From: Kroppenstedtia guangzhouensis
Lineage (GTDB): Bacteria > Bacillota > Bacilli > Thermoactinomycetales > DSM-45169
Assembly (NCBI RefSeq): GCF_014637345.1
Contig: NZ_BMEX01000016.1
Coordinates: forward strand, 5,966 to 51,437
DNA: 45,472 nt
Direction of reading: 5' to 3'
The first letter of the stretch is position 1. Each line of letters starts with the position of its first letter. A program made the translations under genes and the position numbers. This document shows, in pieces, positions 35,969 to 44,900 of the stretch. The notes beneath the pieces are model-generated. The model did no database searches, was not told the origin of the DNA, and worked only from the letters and a program-made list of their open reading frames with translations.

Positions 35969-36787
35969 GTGAGCGTCCAATGGAAATCGGTACGGGAGTA
36001 TGAAGATATCAAATATGAAAAGTACAAGCAGATTGCCAAGGTGACTATTAATCGTCCGGAAGTGCGCAATGCCTTTCGTCCCAAGACGGTGACGGAGATG
36101 ATCGACGCTTTTTCCCGGGCCCGGGATGATTCCGAGGTTGGGGTGATCATTTTGGCGGGAGAAGGGGACAAGGCCTTCTGTTCCGGTGGTGATCAACGAG
36201 TGCGCGGGCACGGCGGCTATGTGGGAGAGGATGAGATTCCCCGTTTGAATGTCCTCGACCTGCAGCGGCTGATCCGCACCATCCCCAAACCTGTGATCGC
36301 CATGGTTTCCGGTTATGCCATCGGCGGCGGGCATGTGCTGCACGTGGTTTGCGATTTGACCATTGCCGCGGACAATGCCATCTTCGGTCAGACGGGCCCC
36401 AAGGTAGGCAGCTTTGACGCTGGTTACGGCGCCGGGTACCTGGCCCGTCTCGTCGGCCATAAGAAGGCCCGGGAGATTTGGTACCTGTGTCGTCAGTACA
36501 ATGCACAGGAAGCTCTGGATATGGGTTTGGTCAATACCGTCGTCCCGTTGGAGAAGTTGGAGGAAGAGACGATCCAATGGTGTGAAGAGATCCTGGAGAA
36601 GTCCCCCACCGCTCTCCGCTTCCTGAAGGCCTCCTTCAACGCCGACACCGACGGGCTGGCCGGCTTGCAACAGTTGGGGGGCGATGCCACTCTTCTCTAC
36701 TATACTACCGACGAAGCCAAGGAAGGGCGCGACGCCTTCAAAGAAAAGCGGAAACCGGACTTCGACAAGTTCCCCCGGTTCCCGTAA
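35969..36787 (+). CDS. menB: 1,4-dihydroxy-2-naphthoyl-CoA synthase
   Basis: A 272-residue crotonase-family enzyme that closes the second ring of the naphthoquinone from o-succinylbenzoyl-CoA. Very strongly conserved: [61 protein letters not shown] and the ending [10 protein letters not shown]. The frame is open back to 35825, but GTG 35969 follows GGGAGGATGA and gives the conserved N-terminus ([13 protein letters not shown]), so I chose it. Downstream terminator, so this gene ends the first men unit. Confidence 0.96.
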   Translation: MSVQWKSVREYEDIKYEKYKQIAKVTINRPEVRNAFRPKTVTEMIDAFSRARDDSEVGVIILAGEGDKAFCSGGDQRVRGHGGYVGEDEIPRLNVLDLQRLIRTIPKPVIAMVSGYAIGGGHVLHVVCDLTIAADNAIFGQTGPKVGSFDAGYGAGYLARLVGHKKAREIWYLCRQYNAQEALDMGLVNTVVPLEKLEEETIQWCEEILEKSPTALRFLKASFNADTDGLAGLQQLGGDATLLYYTTDEAKEGRDAFKEKRKPDFDKFPRFP

Positions 36788-36793
36788 ATAGGG

Positions 36794-36822
36794 AAACCCG
36801 GCTCTCTGATGGAGCCGGGTTT
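36794..36822 (+). terminator. Intrinsic terminator after menB
   Basis: AAACCCGGCTC and GAGCCGGGTTT around a TCTGATG-type loop; modest T content follows. Confidence 0.85.
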
Positions 36823-36893
36823 GTAATTTAATTGCAGGAACGCTTGTTCCGAAGTCGGTCTTTCGATTAGGATGAAAAGAGGGAGGGGTGGCT

Positions 36894-37373
36894 GTGAGTG
36901 AGATGAACCAAGAAGAATTTATCCGTTTTCTGATCCGGGCCAAGCAGGAAACCTATGCTGCACAAGGGGATGATGGCACCCGGCAGCCGTTGGTGCCCGG
37001 ATCCAAGCAGTTGGAGTATGGGGAAGGTCCGTGGTTGTACCGGGACATCTACTTTGGGTTCTCCCATTTCAGCGGACAGGAGGTGGTATATGATCGGGAG
37101 TGCCCGATCTGGTCGATGACATACTCCGGGGGGACGGCCCCGGATATAAAAGATTCCAGAAGGATTCGGGAAGTTTATGCTTTCCTGCGTGCCGCCCTGC
37201 GGAAGCTCCAACCGGATCGTCCGTTTCGGGGGCCCTGTCTCTTCCGGGAAGGAGCCTTCCGGTATGAAGATGAAAGTGTGGGTGGGGTGGATCAGTTCCA
37301 CGGGAGAGAGCGGATCACGGAGGAAGGTCGGGTGATCTACTCCCTGACTTACCAAGGGGGGTGGATCCGGTAG
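36894..37373 (+). CDS. DUF5680-domain protein, function unknown
   Basis: A 159-residue soluble protein covering one DUF5680 domain: FIRFLIRAKQETYAAQGDDG, PGSKQLEYGEGPWLYRDIY, GQEVVYDRECPIWSMTYSGG near 60-85 and an aromatic ending LTYQGGWIR. Some relatives are fused behind a helix-turn-helix domain; this one is alone. The start is one of three close codons; GTG 36894 is seven bases from AGGGAGG. It sits between the menB terminator and menE, in the middle of the menaquinone genes. A role there is not known. Confidence 0.72.
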   Translation: MSEMNQEEFIRFLIRAKQETYAAQGDDGTRQPLVPGSKQLEYGEGPWLYRDIYFGFSHFSGQEVVYDRECPIWSMTYSGGTAPDIKDSRRIREVYAFLRAALRKLQPDRPFRGPCLFREGAFRYEDESVGGVDQFHGRERITEEGRVIYSLTYQGGWIR

Positions 37374-37400
37374 CTCTCCCGTTTCAGGGTGAGTGAGAGT

Positions 37401-37406
37401 TATAAT
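37401..37406 (+). promoter_or_regulatory. Possible -10 box before menE
   Basis: Perfect TATAAT 39 bases before the menE start, without a convincing -35 box. It suggests menE-menC may be transcribed separately from menFDHB. Confidence 0.35.
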
Positions 37407-37445
37407 AGGGAAACGACACCACGATGATCAGAAAGGTTGTATTTC

Positions 37446-38957
37446 ATGTTGTACAACAATGGAACGGAAATGCCCCATTGGTTGGCCAAGAGAGCCTCTT
37501 TGACACCGGAGCGGATCGCCCTCATCTGTGAAGGGGAGGAGTGGACCTTCCGCCGCTTGGAAGAGGAAGCGGGCAGGATGGCACGGCGTTTGGCCGGATG
37601 GGGGTTGAAGAAGGGAGACCGGGTGGTTTTGTTGATGGGAAACGGTCTCCATATGGTGACGCTCATCCACGCCGTCACCCGTCTCGGAGCGGTGGTGGTG
37701 CCGCTCAACACCCGTCTCGCCCCGGAGGAGATTGCCTGGCAGGTGGAAGATGTCGGGGCCCGGATGTGGGTGGTGGATGAGGATCACGAGCCGAAAGCGG
37801 CGGCAACCTGGAGATCCTTCGGAACGACGGCCTACACCTGGGAGGAGCTTACCCGCTTCCCGGAGAAGGAGATGGAGCTTCCCTCCCGTCTCTCCCTGAA
37901 AGATCTACATACGATCATGTACACTTCCGGGACGACAGGACGCCCCAAAGGGGTGATGCTCACCTGGGGAAATCACTGGTGGAGTGCCATCGCCTCCGTC
38001 CTCAACCTGGGATTGGATCCCCGGGACCGATGGCTGGCTTCCGTCCCGTTGTTTCATATGAGCGGCTTGTCCATCCTGATGCGGAGCCTGATCTACGGAA
38101 TGACGGCGGTCATCCACCCCGCCTTTGATCCGGCGGCGGCCAATCGGAGCATCCGGGGGGAGGGAGTCAGTATCGTCTCTGTCGTCGGGACGATGCTGAG
38201 TCGGATGCTGGAGGATTTGGGAGAGAAATTTTATCCGGATCATTTTCGGTGCATGTTGCTGGGGGGCGGCCCGGCACCGAAGTCGTTGCTGGAGCGGTGT
38301 AAAGAGAAAGGGGTGCCCGTGTTTCAAACCTACGGGATGACAGAGACAGCTTCCCAGATCGTCACCCTCGCCCCGGAGGACAGCCTGCGGAAGTTGGGGT
38401 CGGCGGGGAAACCGCTTTTTCCGTCAGAGCTTCGAATTGTGAAGGAGGGGGTGGATCTCCCCCCAGGAGAAGCAGGGGAGATCGTGGTTCGGGGCCCCAA
38501 TGTCACCGGGGGTTACTGGAAACGGCCCGATGCAACGATGGAGGCGATCCGGGAAGGATGGCTGTACACCGGTGATCTGGGCTATCTGGATGAAGAAGGG
38601 TTTCTCTATGTATTGGACCGGCGCACCGATTTGATCATTTCCGGCGGAGAAAATGTCTACCCGGCGGAGGTGGAAGCGGTTCTTACTGCGCATCCTGCGG
38701 TGGAGGAAGCGGGGGTGACCGGGAGGTCCCATGAGGTGTGGGGACAGGTGCCCATCGGTTTTGTCCGGCTGAAAGCGGGGGAGTCCATCACAGAGGAAGA
38801 GCTGCTTCACTACTGCGGAGAGAGGCTGGCCCGTTACAAAGTGCCGATTCGAATCTATTTTGTGAGCCACCTTCCCAAAAACGCCTCTAACAAGCTGCTG
38901 CGCCGGGAGCTGTTGCAACTGATTCCAAAGGAAGGGAAAGGAGGGCGGGATTGGTGA
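37446..38957 (+). CDS. menE: o-Succinylbenzoate-CoA ligase
   Basis: A 503-residue acyl-CoA synthetase of the ANL superfamily that activates o-succinylbenzoate with ATP and CoA for MenB. AMP-binding motif TIMYTSGTTGRPKGV near 156-170, then QTYGMTETASQ, LYTGDLGYLD and the hinge/C-terminal motif DRRTDLIISGGENVYPAEVE; catalytic Lys in the final SNKLLRREL region. ATG 37446 follows AGAAAGG. The neighbouring menC, which makes its substrate, confirms the assignment. Stop overlaps menC. Confidence 0.94.
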   Translation: MLYNNGTEMPHWLAKRASLTPERIALICEGEEWTFRRLEEEAGRMARRLAGWGLKKGDRVVLLMGNGLHMVTLIHAVTRLGAVVVPLNTRLAPEEIAWQVEDVGARMWVVDEDHEPKAAATWRSFGTTAYTWEELTRFPEKEMELPSRLSLKDLHTIMYTSGTTGRPKGVMLTWGNHWWSAIASVLNLGLDPRDRWLASVPLFHMSGLSILMRSLIYGMTAVIHPAFDPAAANRSIRGEGVSIVSVVGTMLSRMLEDLGEKFYPDHFRCMLLGGGPAPKSLLERCKEKGVPVFQTYGMTETASQIVTLAPEDSLRKLGSAGKPLFPSELRIVKEGVDLPPGEAGEIVVRGPNVTGGYWKRPDATMEAIREGWLYTGDLGYLDEEGFLYVLDRRTDLIISGGENVYPAEVEAVLTAHPAVEEAGVTGRSHEVWGQVPIGFVRLKAGESITEEELLHYCGERLARYKVPIRIYFVSHLPKNASNKLLRRELLQLIPKEGKGGRDW

Positions 38958-40057
38958 TCCTTCGTCAAGTGACGCTGTATCATGTCCGAATGACTTTGAA
39001 GACCCCCTTTTCCAACAGTCTCACCACTGTGACGGATCGGGAGCTGATCCTGGCGGAAGCGGAAGATGAAGAGGGGCGAAGCGGGTGGGGGGAGTGTGTC
39101 GCCTTTTCTTCTCCTTGGTACACTGAGGAGACGATCGGAACTGCCTGGCATGTGATGAAGGATTTCCTGATCCCCCGCCTTCTCCACACTCCCTTGCTAC
39201 ATCCCGGGGAAGTCCCGAAGCGGTTTCGGTCCGTCCGCCGTCATCCCATGGCCAAGGCGGCTTTGGAGGGGGCAGTCTGGGATCTCTGGTGCAAGGAGCA
39301 AGGGCTCTCCCTCGCCAGTGCCCTGGGAGGGACCCGGGATTGGATCGAAGCAGGGGTGGCTGTCGGAGCCGCTGATCCGGACACCATGTTGGAGACGATT
39401 CGACAGCGGGTGGAGGAAGGATACCGCCGGGTAAAAGTGAAGGTGAAGCCCGGGGCGGACGTAGAGGTGTTGGAACGGATCCGGGAGGCTTTTCCCGAGT
39501 TGCCGTTGATGGTCGACGCCAACTCCGCCTACACGCTGAATGACTTGGAACAATTGAAACGGATGGACAAGTTTCACCTGTTGATGATCGAACAGCCCTT
39601 GTCTGCTGACGATATCGTGGATCATGCCCGGTTGCAGGCGGAACTTGCAACGCCAATCTGCTTGGATGAGAGTCTGCAATCTTTTGACGATGTGCGGAAA
39701 GCACTGGAGCTGGACAGTTGTCGAGTGGTCAACGTGAAGGTGGGGCGGGTCGGCGGGTTGACGGAAGCCAAGCGAATCCATGATCTGTGTCAGAGAAAAG
39801 GAATTCCCCTCTGGTGTGGCGGGATGTTGGAGTCGGGGATCGCCCGCGCTCACAATATAGCCCTCGCCTCTTTGGAAGGTTTCAATCTTCCAGGGGACAT
39901 TTCCGCCTCCAATCGTTACTGGGAGCGGGATCTGATCCGGCCGGAAGTGACAGTGGAGGCCGGTCAAATTCCGGTGCCTGACGGGCCGGGGATCGGATTT
40001 GAAGTGGATCGGGAACAGTTGCGGGCAGTCTGTCGGGTGCGTCAGGTGTTTACCTGA
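38954..40057 (+). CDS. menC: o-Succinylbenzoate synthase
   Basis: A 367-residue enolase-superfamily dehydratase forming o-succinylbenzoate from the MenH product. Catalytic Lys pair in RRVKVKVKPG, metal ligands in LMVDANSAYTL (Asp), LMIEQPL (Glu) and ICLDESL (Asp), and the opposite Lys in VVNVKVGRVGG. It belongs to the Bacillus-type OSBS/N-acylamino-acid racemase group, so a second racemase activity is possible. GTG 38954 overlaps the menE stop; TTG one codon earlier is equally well placed behind AAAGGAGG. Confidence 0.94.
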   Translation: MILRQVTLYHVRMTLKTPFSNSLTTVTDRELILAEAEDEEGRSGWGECVAFSSPWYTEETIGTAWHVMKDFLIPRLLHTPLLHPGEVPKRFRSVRRHPMAKAALEGAVWDLWCKEQGLSLASALGGTRDWIEAGVAVGAADPDTMLETIRQRVEEGYRRVKVKVKPGADVEVLERIREAFPELPLMVDANSAYTLNDLEQLKRMDKFHLLMIEQPLSADDIVDHARLQAELATPICLDESLQSFDDVRKALELDSCRVVNVKVGRVGGLTEAKRIHDLCQRKGIPLWCGGMLESGIARAHNIALASLEGFNLPGDISASNRYWERDLIRPEVTVEAGQIPVPDGPGIGFEVDREQLRAVCRVRQVFT

Positions 40058-40119
40058 TATTCAAATTCAACTTCAGAACTCAGGAGATACGCCTGGAATG
40101 ACGGGGTTGGGGGACGGAA

Positions 40120-40623
40120 ATGTCTTTCCCCGGTTTTGATGTGCATAAGTTCCTGAAACGGGTTAAAATGGAGGGGATATGTCAAAGAGTGAAACGAGGG
40201 TCCAAGGTGTTTAAATCTCTGTTCACCATTTCGATCTTTTCCTTGGGTGCCGGTTTTTCGGTACAACTCATTCTGTGCGGCCTGTATGTATCGGCGGTCA
40301 TGGTTCCGGAAGATCCGGCTTTGTGGCTGCTCCTTGCACTGTACATGGCTTCAGAAACATTGGGGACGGGGGTGTTGCTCTTTGCGGGCTCCATTCCCCT
40401 TCAAGTGCTCGTGTTTGGGAAAATGAAGAGAGAAGATCCGGATGTTTATCCGCTGTCAGCGGTTGGAATCGGAATCGGTATTTCAGTTTCCACGGCGATG
40501 TGGGCGGGTGAATGGGACTGGAGGCTGTTTGCCCTGCTGGTGCCCACCGCCTTTTTCTTTGGGGGGATGTGGTGGAATCGAATTGGATTGCCCCGCTTGA
40601 ACGAGGATGGGATTAGCGCCTGA
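40120..40623 (+). CDS. Small integral membrane protein, function unknown
   Basis: A 167-residue protein with a basic N-terminal stretch (KFLKRVKMEGICQRVKRGSK) and four hydrophobic segments, about residues 32-60, 68-95, 108-125 and 133-150. No family motif recognised. The ATG at 40120 follows GGGGGAC; an ATG at 40168 would trim the leading residues without touching the membrane part. Downstream of menC but with no sign of shared function. Confidence 0.6.
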   Translation: MSFPGFDVHKFLKRVKMEGICQRVKRGSKVFKSLFTISIFSLGAGFSVQLILCGLYVSAVMVPEDPALWLLLALYMASETLGTGVLLFAGSIPLQVLVFGKMKREDPDVYPLSAVGIGIGISVSTAMWAGEWDWRLFALLVPTAFFFGGMWWNRIGLPRLNEDGISA

Positions 40624-40624
40624 A

Positions 40625-40665
40625 AAGAGTCGGGATCACCGGTGATGAGTCTCGGCTTTTTTCCT
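40625..40665 (+). terminator. Terminator after the small membrane protein gene
   Basis: An imperfect hairpin (AGTCGGGATCACC against GGTGATGAGTCTCGGCT, with bulges) followed by six T. Confidence 0.7.
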
Positions 40666-40742
40666 TTGTTTTCCGGGTACCATGCGAGGGAATCATGTTG
40701 GCTTTCCTTTTCCGTCAATTGGGTATATTCAGTCCATCTCTA

Positions 40743-40771
40743 TTCCATGGTGGGGTGTGGAGCGATATAAT
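40743..40771 (+). promoter_or_regulatory. Candidate promoter of the GNAT acetyltransferase gene
   Basis: TTCCAT (40743-40748, weak), 17-base spacer, perfect TATAAT (40766-40771). Confidence 0.45.
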
Positions 40772-40831
40772 CATAGTATGTGACGTTGAACAATCGGATA
40801 CACAGCGGCAAAGATGAAGGGAAGGGGTTCA

Positions 40832-41404
40832 GTGCCTTATAACATGTCGGAAAATCAGAATGGAAGGAGAAGGGGAAATCTTGGCCGCCAAACATTGAAG
40901 GCGCGCTCCTACCGTCCGGAAACGGATGAAGGGGTGGTGGTGGAGTTTTATCTGGATCTCATACGGGGACATTATCGCCTGTGGTCGGAATTGGTCGGAG
41001 AGCATCATGATGCCGAGCATTGGGAGCAGGTGTTGGTGAGGGAAGAAGCAGGAGAAAAATGGGCAAGGGAACTGAGGAAGCGACTTAAGGACCCGGATTC
41101 ACTCCTTTTGATCTTTACCTTGGACAGAGATGAACCCGTCGGCTTTTTGCACTTGGAGATCCGGAAGGACCCTCTCATCTTCAGCAAAAAAGGATTTATT
41201 AGTGAAATATTTCTGCACCCGGATTTCCGGGGGCGGGGTTACTCCAGGCAGATGTTGGCCTGGGGCGAGCGCTGGTTTCACGAAAAAGGGGTGAGTCCTC
41301 GCCATGTTTATGTCACCAGCAATAATCTGGCAGCCGTCAAATTATATGCATCCATGGGCTATCGGGTCACTGATTACCGGATGACCAAGATCGGCAACTT
41401 CTAA
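40832..41404 (+). CDS. GNAT-family N-acetyltransferase
   Basis: A 190-residue acetyl-CoA-dependent transferase. The acetyl-CoA site is clear: ISEIFLHPDFRGRGYSRQML, then the downstream HVYVTSNNLAAVKLYASMGY motif of the GNAT C-terminal half. The first ~30 residues are basic and probably unstructured. GTG 40832 follows AAGGGG; ATG codons at 40814 and 40844 are possible. Single-gene unit; the substrate cannot be inferred. Confidence 0.87.
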   Translation: MPYNMSENQNGRRRGNLGRQTLKARSYRPETDEGVVVEFYLDLIRGHYRLWSELVGEHHDAEHWEQVLVREEAGEKWARELRKRLKDPDSLLLIFTLDRDEPVGFLHLEIRKDPLIFSKKGFISEIFLHPDFRGRGYSRQMLAWGERWFHEKGVSPRHVYVTSNNLAAVKLYASMGYRVTDYRMTKIGNF

Positions 41405-41476
41405 GCGGCTTGGATCAAGAGAATTTCGGGTATTATTACTTCTGTGATCGAAATCCAGTGGATGGAGGGGATTCCC

Positions 41477-42496
41477 ATGTCCAACTTAACCAATCGACAG
41501 ATCCTGCTTGCAAAACGTCCCAAGGGCTGGCCGGATGACAGCACCTTTCGGTTGATCGAATCTCCGATTCCGAACCCGGGGGATGGTGAAGTGTTGATAC
41601 GAACCATCTACCTTTCTGTTGATCCTTATATGCGGGGACGGATGAACGATGCCAAGTCATATATTCCGCCTTTTAAATTGAATGAGGTGCTGACCGGCGG
41701 AGTGGTAGGACAAGTGGAAGAATCGAAGCATCCGGGTTTCCGGAAGGGAGATCTGGTAACCGGAATGATGGGATGGCAGGACTTTTCCGTGGTGAAGGGA
41801 GATCAACTCAACCAAGTGGATACGAAGCTGGTTCCTCCCACCACTGCTCTGGGAGTGTTGGGAATGCCCGGACTCACTGCCTACTTCGGACTCTTGGAGA
41901 TCGGTCAACCTAAACGGGGAGAGACGGTGGTCATCTCCGGTGCCGCCGGTGCCGTCGGTTCCCTCGTGGGACAAATCGCCAAAATGAAAGGTTGCCGTGT
42001 GGTCGGAATTGCCGGTTCAAAGGAAAAGATCCGCTTTTTGAAAGAGGATCTGGGTTTTGACGCTGTTATCAACTACAAGACCGATCAGGTGAAAGAGGAG
42101 GTCGAAGAAGCCTGCCCCGACGGGGTGGATATTTACTTCGACAATGTGGGTGGGGAAATCTCTGATATCGTTGTTTCCAAGATCAATAAATTCGCCCGCA
42201 TCGTCCTGTGTGGACAGATCGCACTGTACAACCTGGAGAGAGCGGATGTGGGTCCCCGGGTTCAATCTCAACTCCTGATCAACAGTGCTCTGATGAAAGG
42301 ATTTATTGTCTCCGACTACCAAAAGCGCTTCAGGGAAGGGCTGACCCAGCTTGCCGAATGGTTGTCCCAAGGCAAGATTCAGTATCGTGAAAACATCGTC
42401 AGGGGTCTGGAAAATGCCCCACGGGCTTTCCAGGGGCTGTTCAGGGGGGAGAACCTCGGAAAACAGTTGGTGAAGGTATCAGAGATTAAAAATTGA
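41477..42496 (+). CDS. Medium-chain NADP-dependent oxidoreductase (YfmJ/CurA-like)
   Basis: A 339-residue zinc-free medium-chain dehydrogenase/reductase of the leukotriene B4 12-hydroxydehydrogenase group. Members reduce the double bond of alpha,beta-unsaturated ketones and aldehydes with NADPH. Seen: LSVDPYMRGRM near 45-55, LGMPGLTAYFGLLEIG, cofactor motif VISGAAGAVGSLVGQIAK and IYFDNVGGEISD. ATG 41477 follows GGAGGGG. Likely detoxifies reactive carbonyls. No partner gene is evident. Confidence 0.9.
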   Translation: MSNLTNRQILLAKRPKGWPDDSTFRLIESPIPNPGDGEVLIRTIYLSVDPYMRGRMNDAKSYIPPFKLNEVLTGGVVGQVEESKHPGFRKGDLVTGMMGWQDFSVVKGDQLNQVDTKLVPPTTALGVLGMPGLTAYFGLLEIGQPKRGETVVISGAAGAVGSLVGQIAKMKGCRVVGIAGSKEKIRFLKEDLGFDAVINYKTDQVKEEVEEACPDGVDIYFDNVGGEISDIVVSKINKFARIVLCGQIALYNLERADVGPRVQSQLLINSALMKGFIVSDYQKRFREGLTQLAEWLSQGKIQYRENIVRGLENAPRAFQGLFRGENLGKQLVKVSEIKN

Positions 42497-42507
42497 TTCC
42501 AAGCAAA

Positions 42508-42543
42508 GACACCCTTTCGTCATCGTGGGAAGGGTGCCTTTGT
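42508..42543 (+). terminator. Terminator of the medium-chain reductase gene
   Basis: CACCCTT and AAGGGTG pair around a 13-base loop, followed by CCTTTGT. Confidence 0.65.
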
Positions 42544-42662
42544 AAACCTTGGAGCTTTGTGGTTGACTTACCCCTTGACCATCATTTCTCCTTGGATCTT
42601 TTCGTGTCGAAGGAGGATCGAAGCATCACTACAACAATCATTCGGAAACAGATGGATAAAAC

Positions 42663-42699
42663 AAACCCGGCACACTGCCTGATCCGGCGTGCCGGGTTT
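42663..42699 (-). terminator. Terminator of typA
   Basis: AAACCCGGCAC and GTGCCGGGTTT form an 11-base stem with a 15-base loop, 10 bases beyond the typA stop on the minus strand. The T run is short (TTTGT). Confidence 0.8.
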
Positions 42700-42708
42700 A
42701 ATCTGTTC

Positions 42709-44535
42709 TCACTTCACCCGTCCGGCCTGCTTCTGGTATCTGCGGCGCTGGTTTTTGGGCAGGATCCGCTTCCGGATGCGGAAGGCCTGGGGTGTCACTT
42801 CCAACAACTCATCATCGGAGAGGTATTCCAGGGCATCGTCGAGGGAGAGATCCCTCGGCGGTTCCAAGCGCAAAGCTTCATCGGAGCCGGCAGCACGGAA
42901 GTTGGTCAACTGTTTCTTTTTGCATACGTTAACATCCAGATCGTTTTCCCGGATATGCTGGCCGACGACCATGCCTTCATATATCTCCGTGTTGGCCCCG
43001 ATAAAAAGTGTGCCCCGCTCCTGGGCGGCATACAGTCCGTAGGAGGTGGCGTTGCCGGGCTCCCAGGCAACCAATGATCCGTGGTCCCGGGTCTGAATTT
43101 CACCGGAGTGGGGTTCATAGCCGCCAAAGAGGGTGTTCATCAGCCCTTCCCCCCGGGTGGCCGTTAAAAACTGCTGATTAAATCCGATCAACCCCCGGGT
43201 GGGAACACGGTAGGTGTAATGGATGGAACCGTCATCCCGCAGTTCCATGTTCATCATCTGTCCCTTGCGGCGTCCCAGCAGTTCCACCACCGCTCCCTGG
43301 TACTCGCTGCTCACTTCCACTTCGACGACTTCCACCGGTTCATGCCATTTGTCATCGATTTTCTTCAGGATCACTTCCGGTTTGCTTACCTCAAACTCAT
43401 AACCTTCCCGACGCATATTCTCGATCAGGATGCTGAGATGCAACTCTCCCCGTCCCGCCACCAGGAAGGTGTCGGGGGAATCGGTGTCCTCCACATGGAG
43501 AGCGACATCCCTCTCTGCTTCTAGATAGAGGCGTTCCCTCAGTTTCCGGGAAGTGACGTATTCTCCTTCCCGCCCGGCGAAGGGGCTGGTGTTCACACCG
43601 AAGGTGACGCGGAGTGTGGGCTCCTCCACCTGGATCGGGGGCAGGGGCTGGGGATGTTCCAAAGCGGTGATGGTATCTCCAATGCCCACATCCCCGAGGC
43701 CGGTCAAGGCGATGATGTCGCCGGCGGTGACGGTTTCCACTTCCGTCCGTTTCAATCCTTCGTGAGTGAAGACCTGAGCCACCTTCAGGGGATGTTGGTT
43801 GCCTTCCCGGTCGATCTGCAGGACGTGCTGGTTTTTGTGGATGGTACCGCTGTTCAACCTTCCGATCACAATTTTCCCTTTGTAGTCGTCATGTCCCATC
43901 AAGGTTGCCTGCATCTGGAGCGGTGCGTCAGGGTTGACCTGGGGAGCGGGCAGATACTCCACAATTTTTTCTAATAGCGGCTCCAGGCTATCCGCCAGTC
44001 GGTCCGGTTCCTCGCCACAGATTCCGTTTAAGGCGCTGGCATAGAGAACAGGGAACTCCGCCTGTTCCTCCGTTGCCCCCAAATCGACAAATAGATCGAA
44101 GGTGGTGTCCACCACATAGTCGGGACGGGCGTTGGCCCGGTCGATCTTGTTGACGACCACGATCGCTTTATGCCCTCGTTCCAAGGCATGACGGAGGACA
44201 AACTTGGTTTGGGGCATGGGCCCTTCCACGGAGTCCACCAGCAACAAGACTCCGTCCACCATATTCATCACCCGCTCCACCTCACCGCCGAAGTCGGCAT
44301 GGCCCGGGGTGTCGACAATATTGATCTTCACCCCGTTGTAGCGAACGGAGGTGTTCTTGGACAGGATGGTGATTCCCCGCTCCCGTTCCAAGTCATTGGA
44401 ATCCATGACCCGTTCAGCGACGCTTTGATTTACGCGGAAGATATGGCTCTGTTTCAACATCGCATCCACGAGGGTGGTTTTCCCGTGATCGACGTGTGCA
44501 ATAATGGCAATGTTGCGGATTTGGTCGGCTTTCAT
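42709..44535 (-). CDS. typA: Ribosome-associated GTPase TypA/BipA
   Basis: A 608-residue translational GTPase related to EF-G that helps ribosome assembly and stress adaptation. GTP motifs: [14 protein letters not shown] near 13-26, [26 protein letters not shown]. The C-terminal family part includes [19 protein letters not shown] and [10 protein letters not shown]. Start: ATG 44535 gives the family N-terminus ([12 protein letters not shown]). The frame also runs to a TTG at 44568, and the only GAAGGGGG box lies around there, too far from the ATG. Actual initiation is therefore uncertain. Monocistronic. Confidence 0.96.
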   Translation of the reverse strand: MKADQIRNIAIIAHVDHGKTTLVDAMLKQSHIFRVNQSVAERVMDSNDLERERGITILSKNTSVRYNGVKINIVDTPGHADFGGEVERVMNMVDGVLLLVDSVEGPMPQTKFVLRHALERGHKAIVVVNKIDRANARPDYVVDTTFDLFVDLGATEEQAEFPVLYASALNGICGEEPDRLADSLEPLLEKIVEYLPAPQVNPDAPLQMQATLMGHDDYKGKIVIGRLNSGTIHKNQHVLQIDREGNQHPLKVAQVFTHEGLKRTEVETVTAGDIIALTGLGDVGIGDTITALEHPQPLPPIQVEEPTLRVTFGVNTSPFAGREGEYVTSRKLRERLYLEAERDVALHVEDTDSPDTFLVAGRGELHLSILIENMRREGYEFEVSKPEVILKKIDDKWHEPVEVVEVEVSSEYQGAVVELLGRRKGQMMNMELRDDGSIHYTYRVPTRGLIGFNQQFLTATRGEGLMNTLFGGYEPHSGEIQTRDHGSLVAWEPGNATSYGLYAAQERGTLFIGANTEIYEGMVVGQHIRENDLDVNVCKKKQLTNFRAAGSDEALRLEPPRDLSLDDALEYLSDDELLEVTPQAFRIRKRILPKNQRRRYQKQAGRVK

Positions 44536-44634
44536 ATCCAGGCGCGCAGGATGCGCTTCCCCCTTCAAGTAAAATCACCCGGCTCGCCCATGAACGGGAC
44601 GGGGTCAAAGGTTGACATAAACTTTCAGGGAGTC

Positions 44635-44664
44635 ATTATAGCACAGGATCGGCCTCATGGTGAA
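44635..44664 (-). promoter_or_regulatory. Promoter of typA
   Basis: On the minus strand TTCACC, 18-base spacer and TATAAT preceded by TGC, an extended -10. Confidence 0.6.
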
Positions 44665-44673
44665 GAATATATC

Positions 44674-44702
44674 TTTACCGAAGGGAAAGGATCAGATATA
44701 AT
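44674..44702 (+). promoter_or_regulatory. Promoter divergent from typA
   Basis: TTTACC (44674-44679), 17-base spacer, perfect TATAAT (44697-44702). It drives a short transcript into a terminator-like hairpin and then into a short frame. Confidence 0.6.
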
Positions 44703-44738
44703 ATATAAGGTTTGGAAAGCGGAATCGGTCCTGGGTAG

Positions 44739-44768
44739 AGTAAAGGTCACGGGGCCTTTACTTTTTTT
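44739..44768 (+). terminator. Intrinsic terminator or attenuator 37 bases after the promoter
   Basis: GTAAAGG, loop TCACGGGG, CCTTTAC, then seven T. It lies before, not after, the nearest ribosome binding site, so it either ends a very short RNA or attenuates the following frame. Confidence 0.8.
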
Positions 44769-44789
44769 ATTGGAAAGGGGAGGAGAGTC

Positions 44790-44900
44790 ATGGAAATGGG
44801 GGGATTTGGCAAAATTGAGCACACGGGGTGTTTCACCGGAAGACGCACTTCCGGTGGAAAGAGCAACCGTTTGGGGGGGATTCCAAACCGGCAAATTTAA
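44790..44900 (+). CDS. Possible 36-codon ORF within a hairpin-rich segment
   Basis: ATG 44790 follows GGGGAGGAGA; the product is Gly-rich and basic (begins MEMGGFGKIEHTGCFTGRR) with a single Cys. The same bases form two strong hairpins: CACCGGAAG/CTTCCGGTG (44834-44856) and CCGTTTGG/CCAAACCGG (44867-44891, one bulge). It may be a small protein, a remnant of a longer gene, or a structured RNA. The 3' end touches the minus-strand cupin stop codon. Confidence 0.3.
   Translation: MEMGGFGKIEHTGCFTGRRTSGGKSNRLGGIPNRQI

Noticed and set aside
35879-36943. 354-codon ORF on the minus strand opposite menB
   Set aside because: It is a shadow of the highly conserved menB coding sequence in high-GC DNA; no motif and no binding site.
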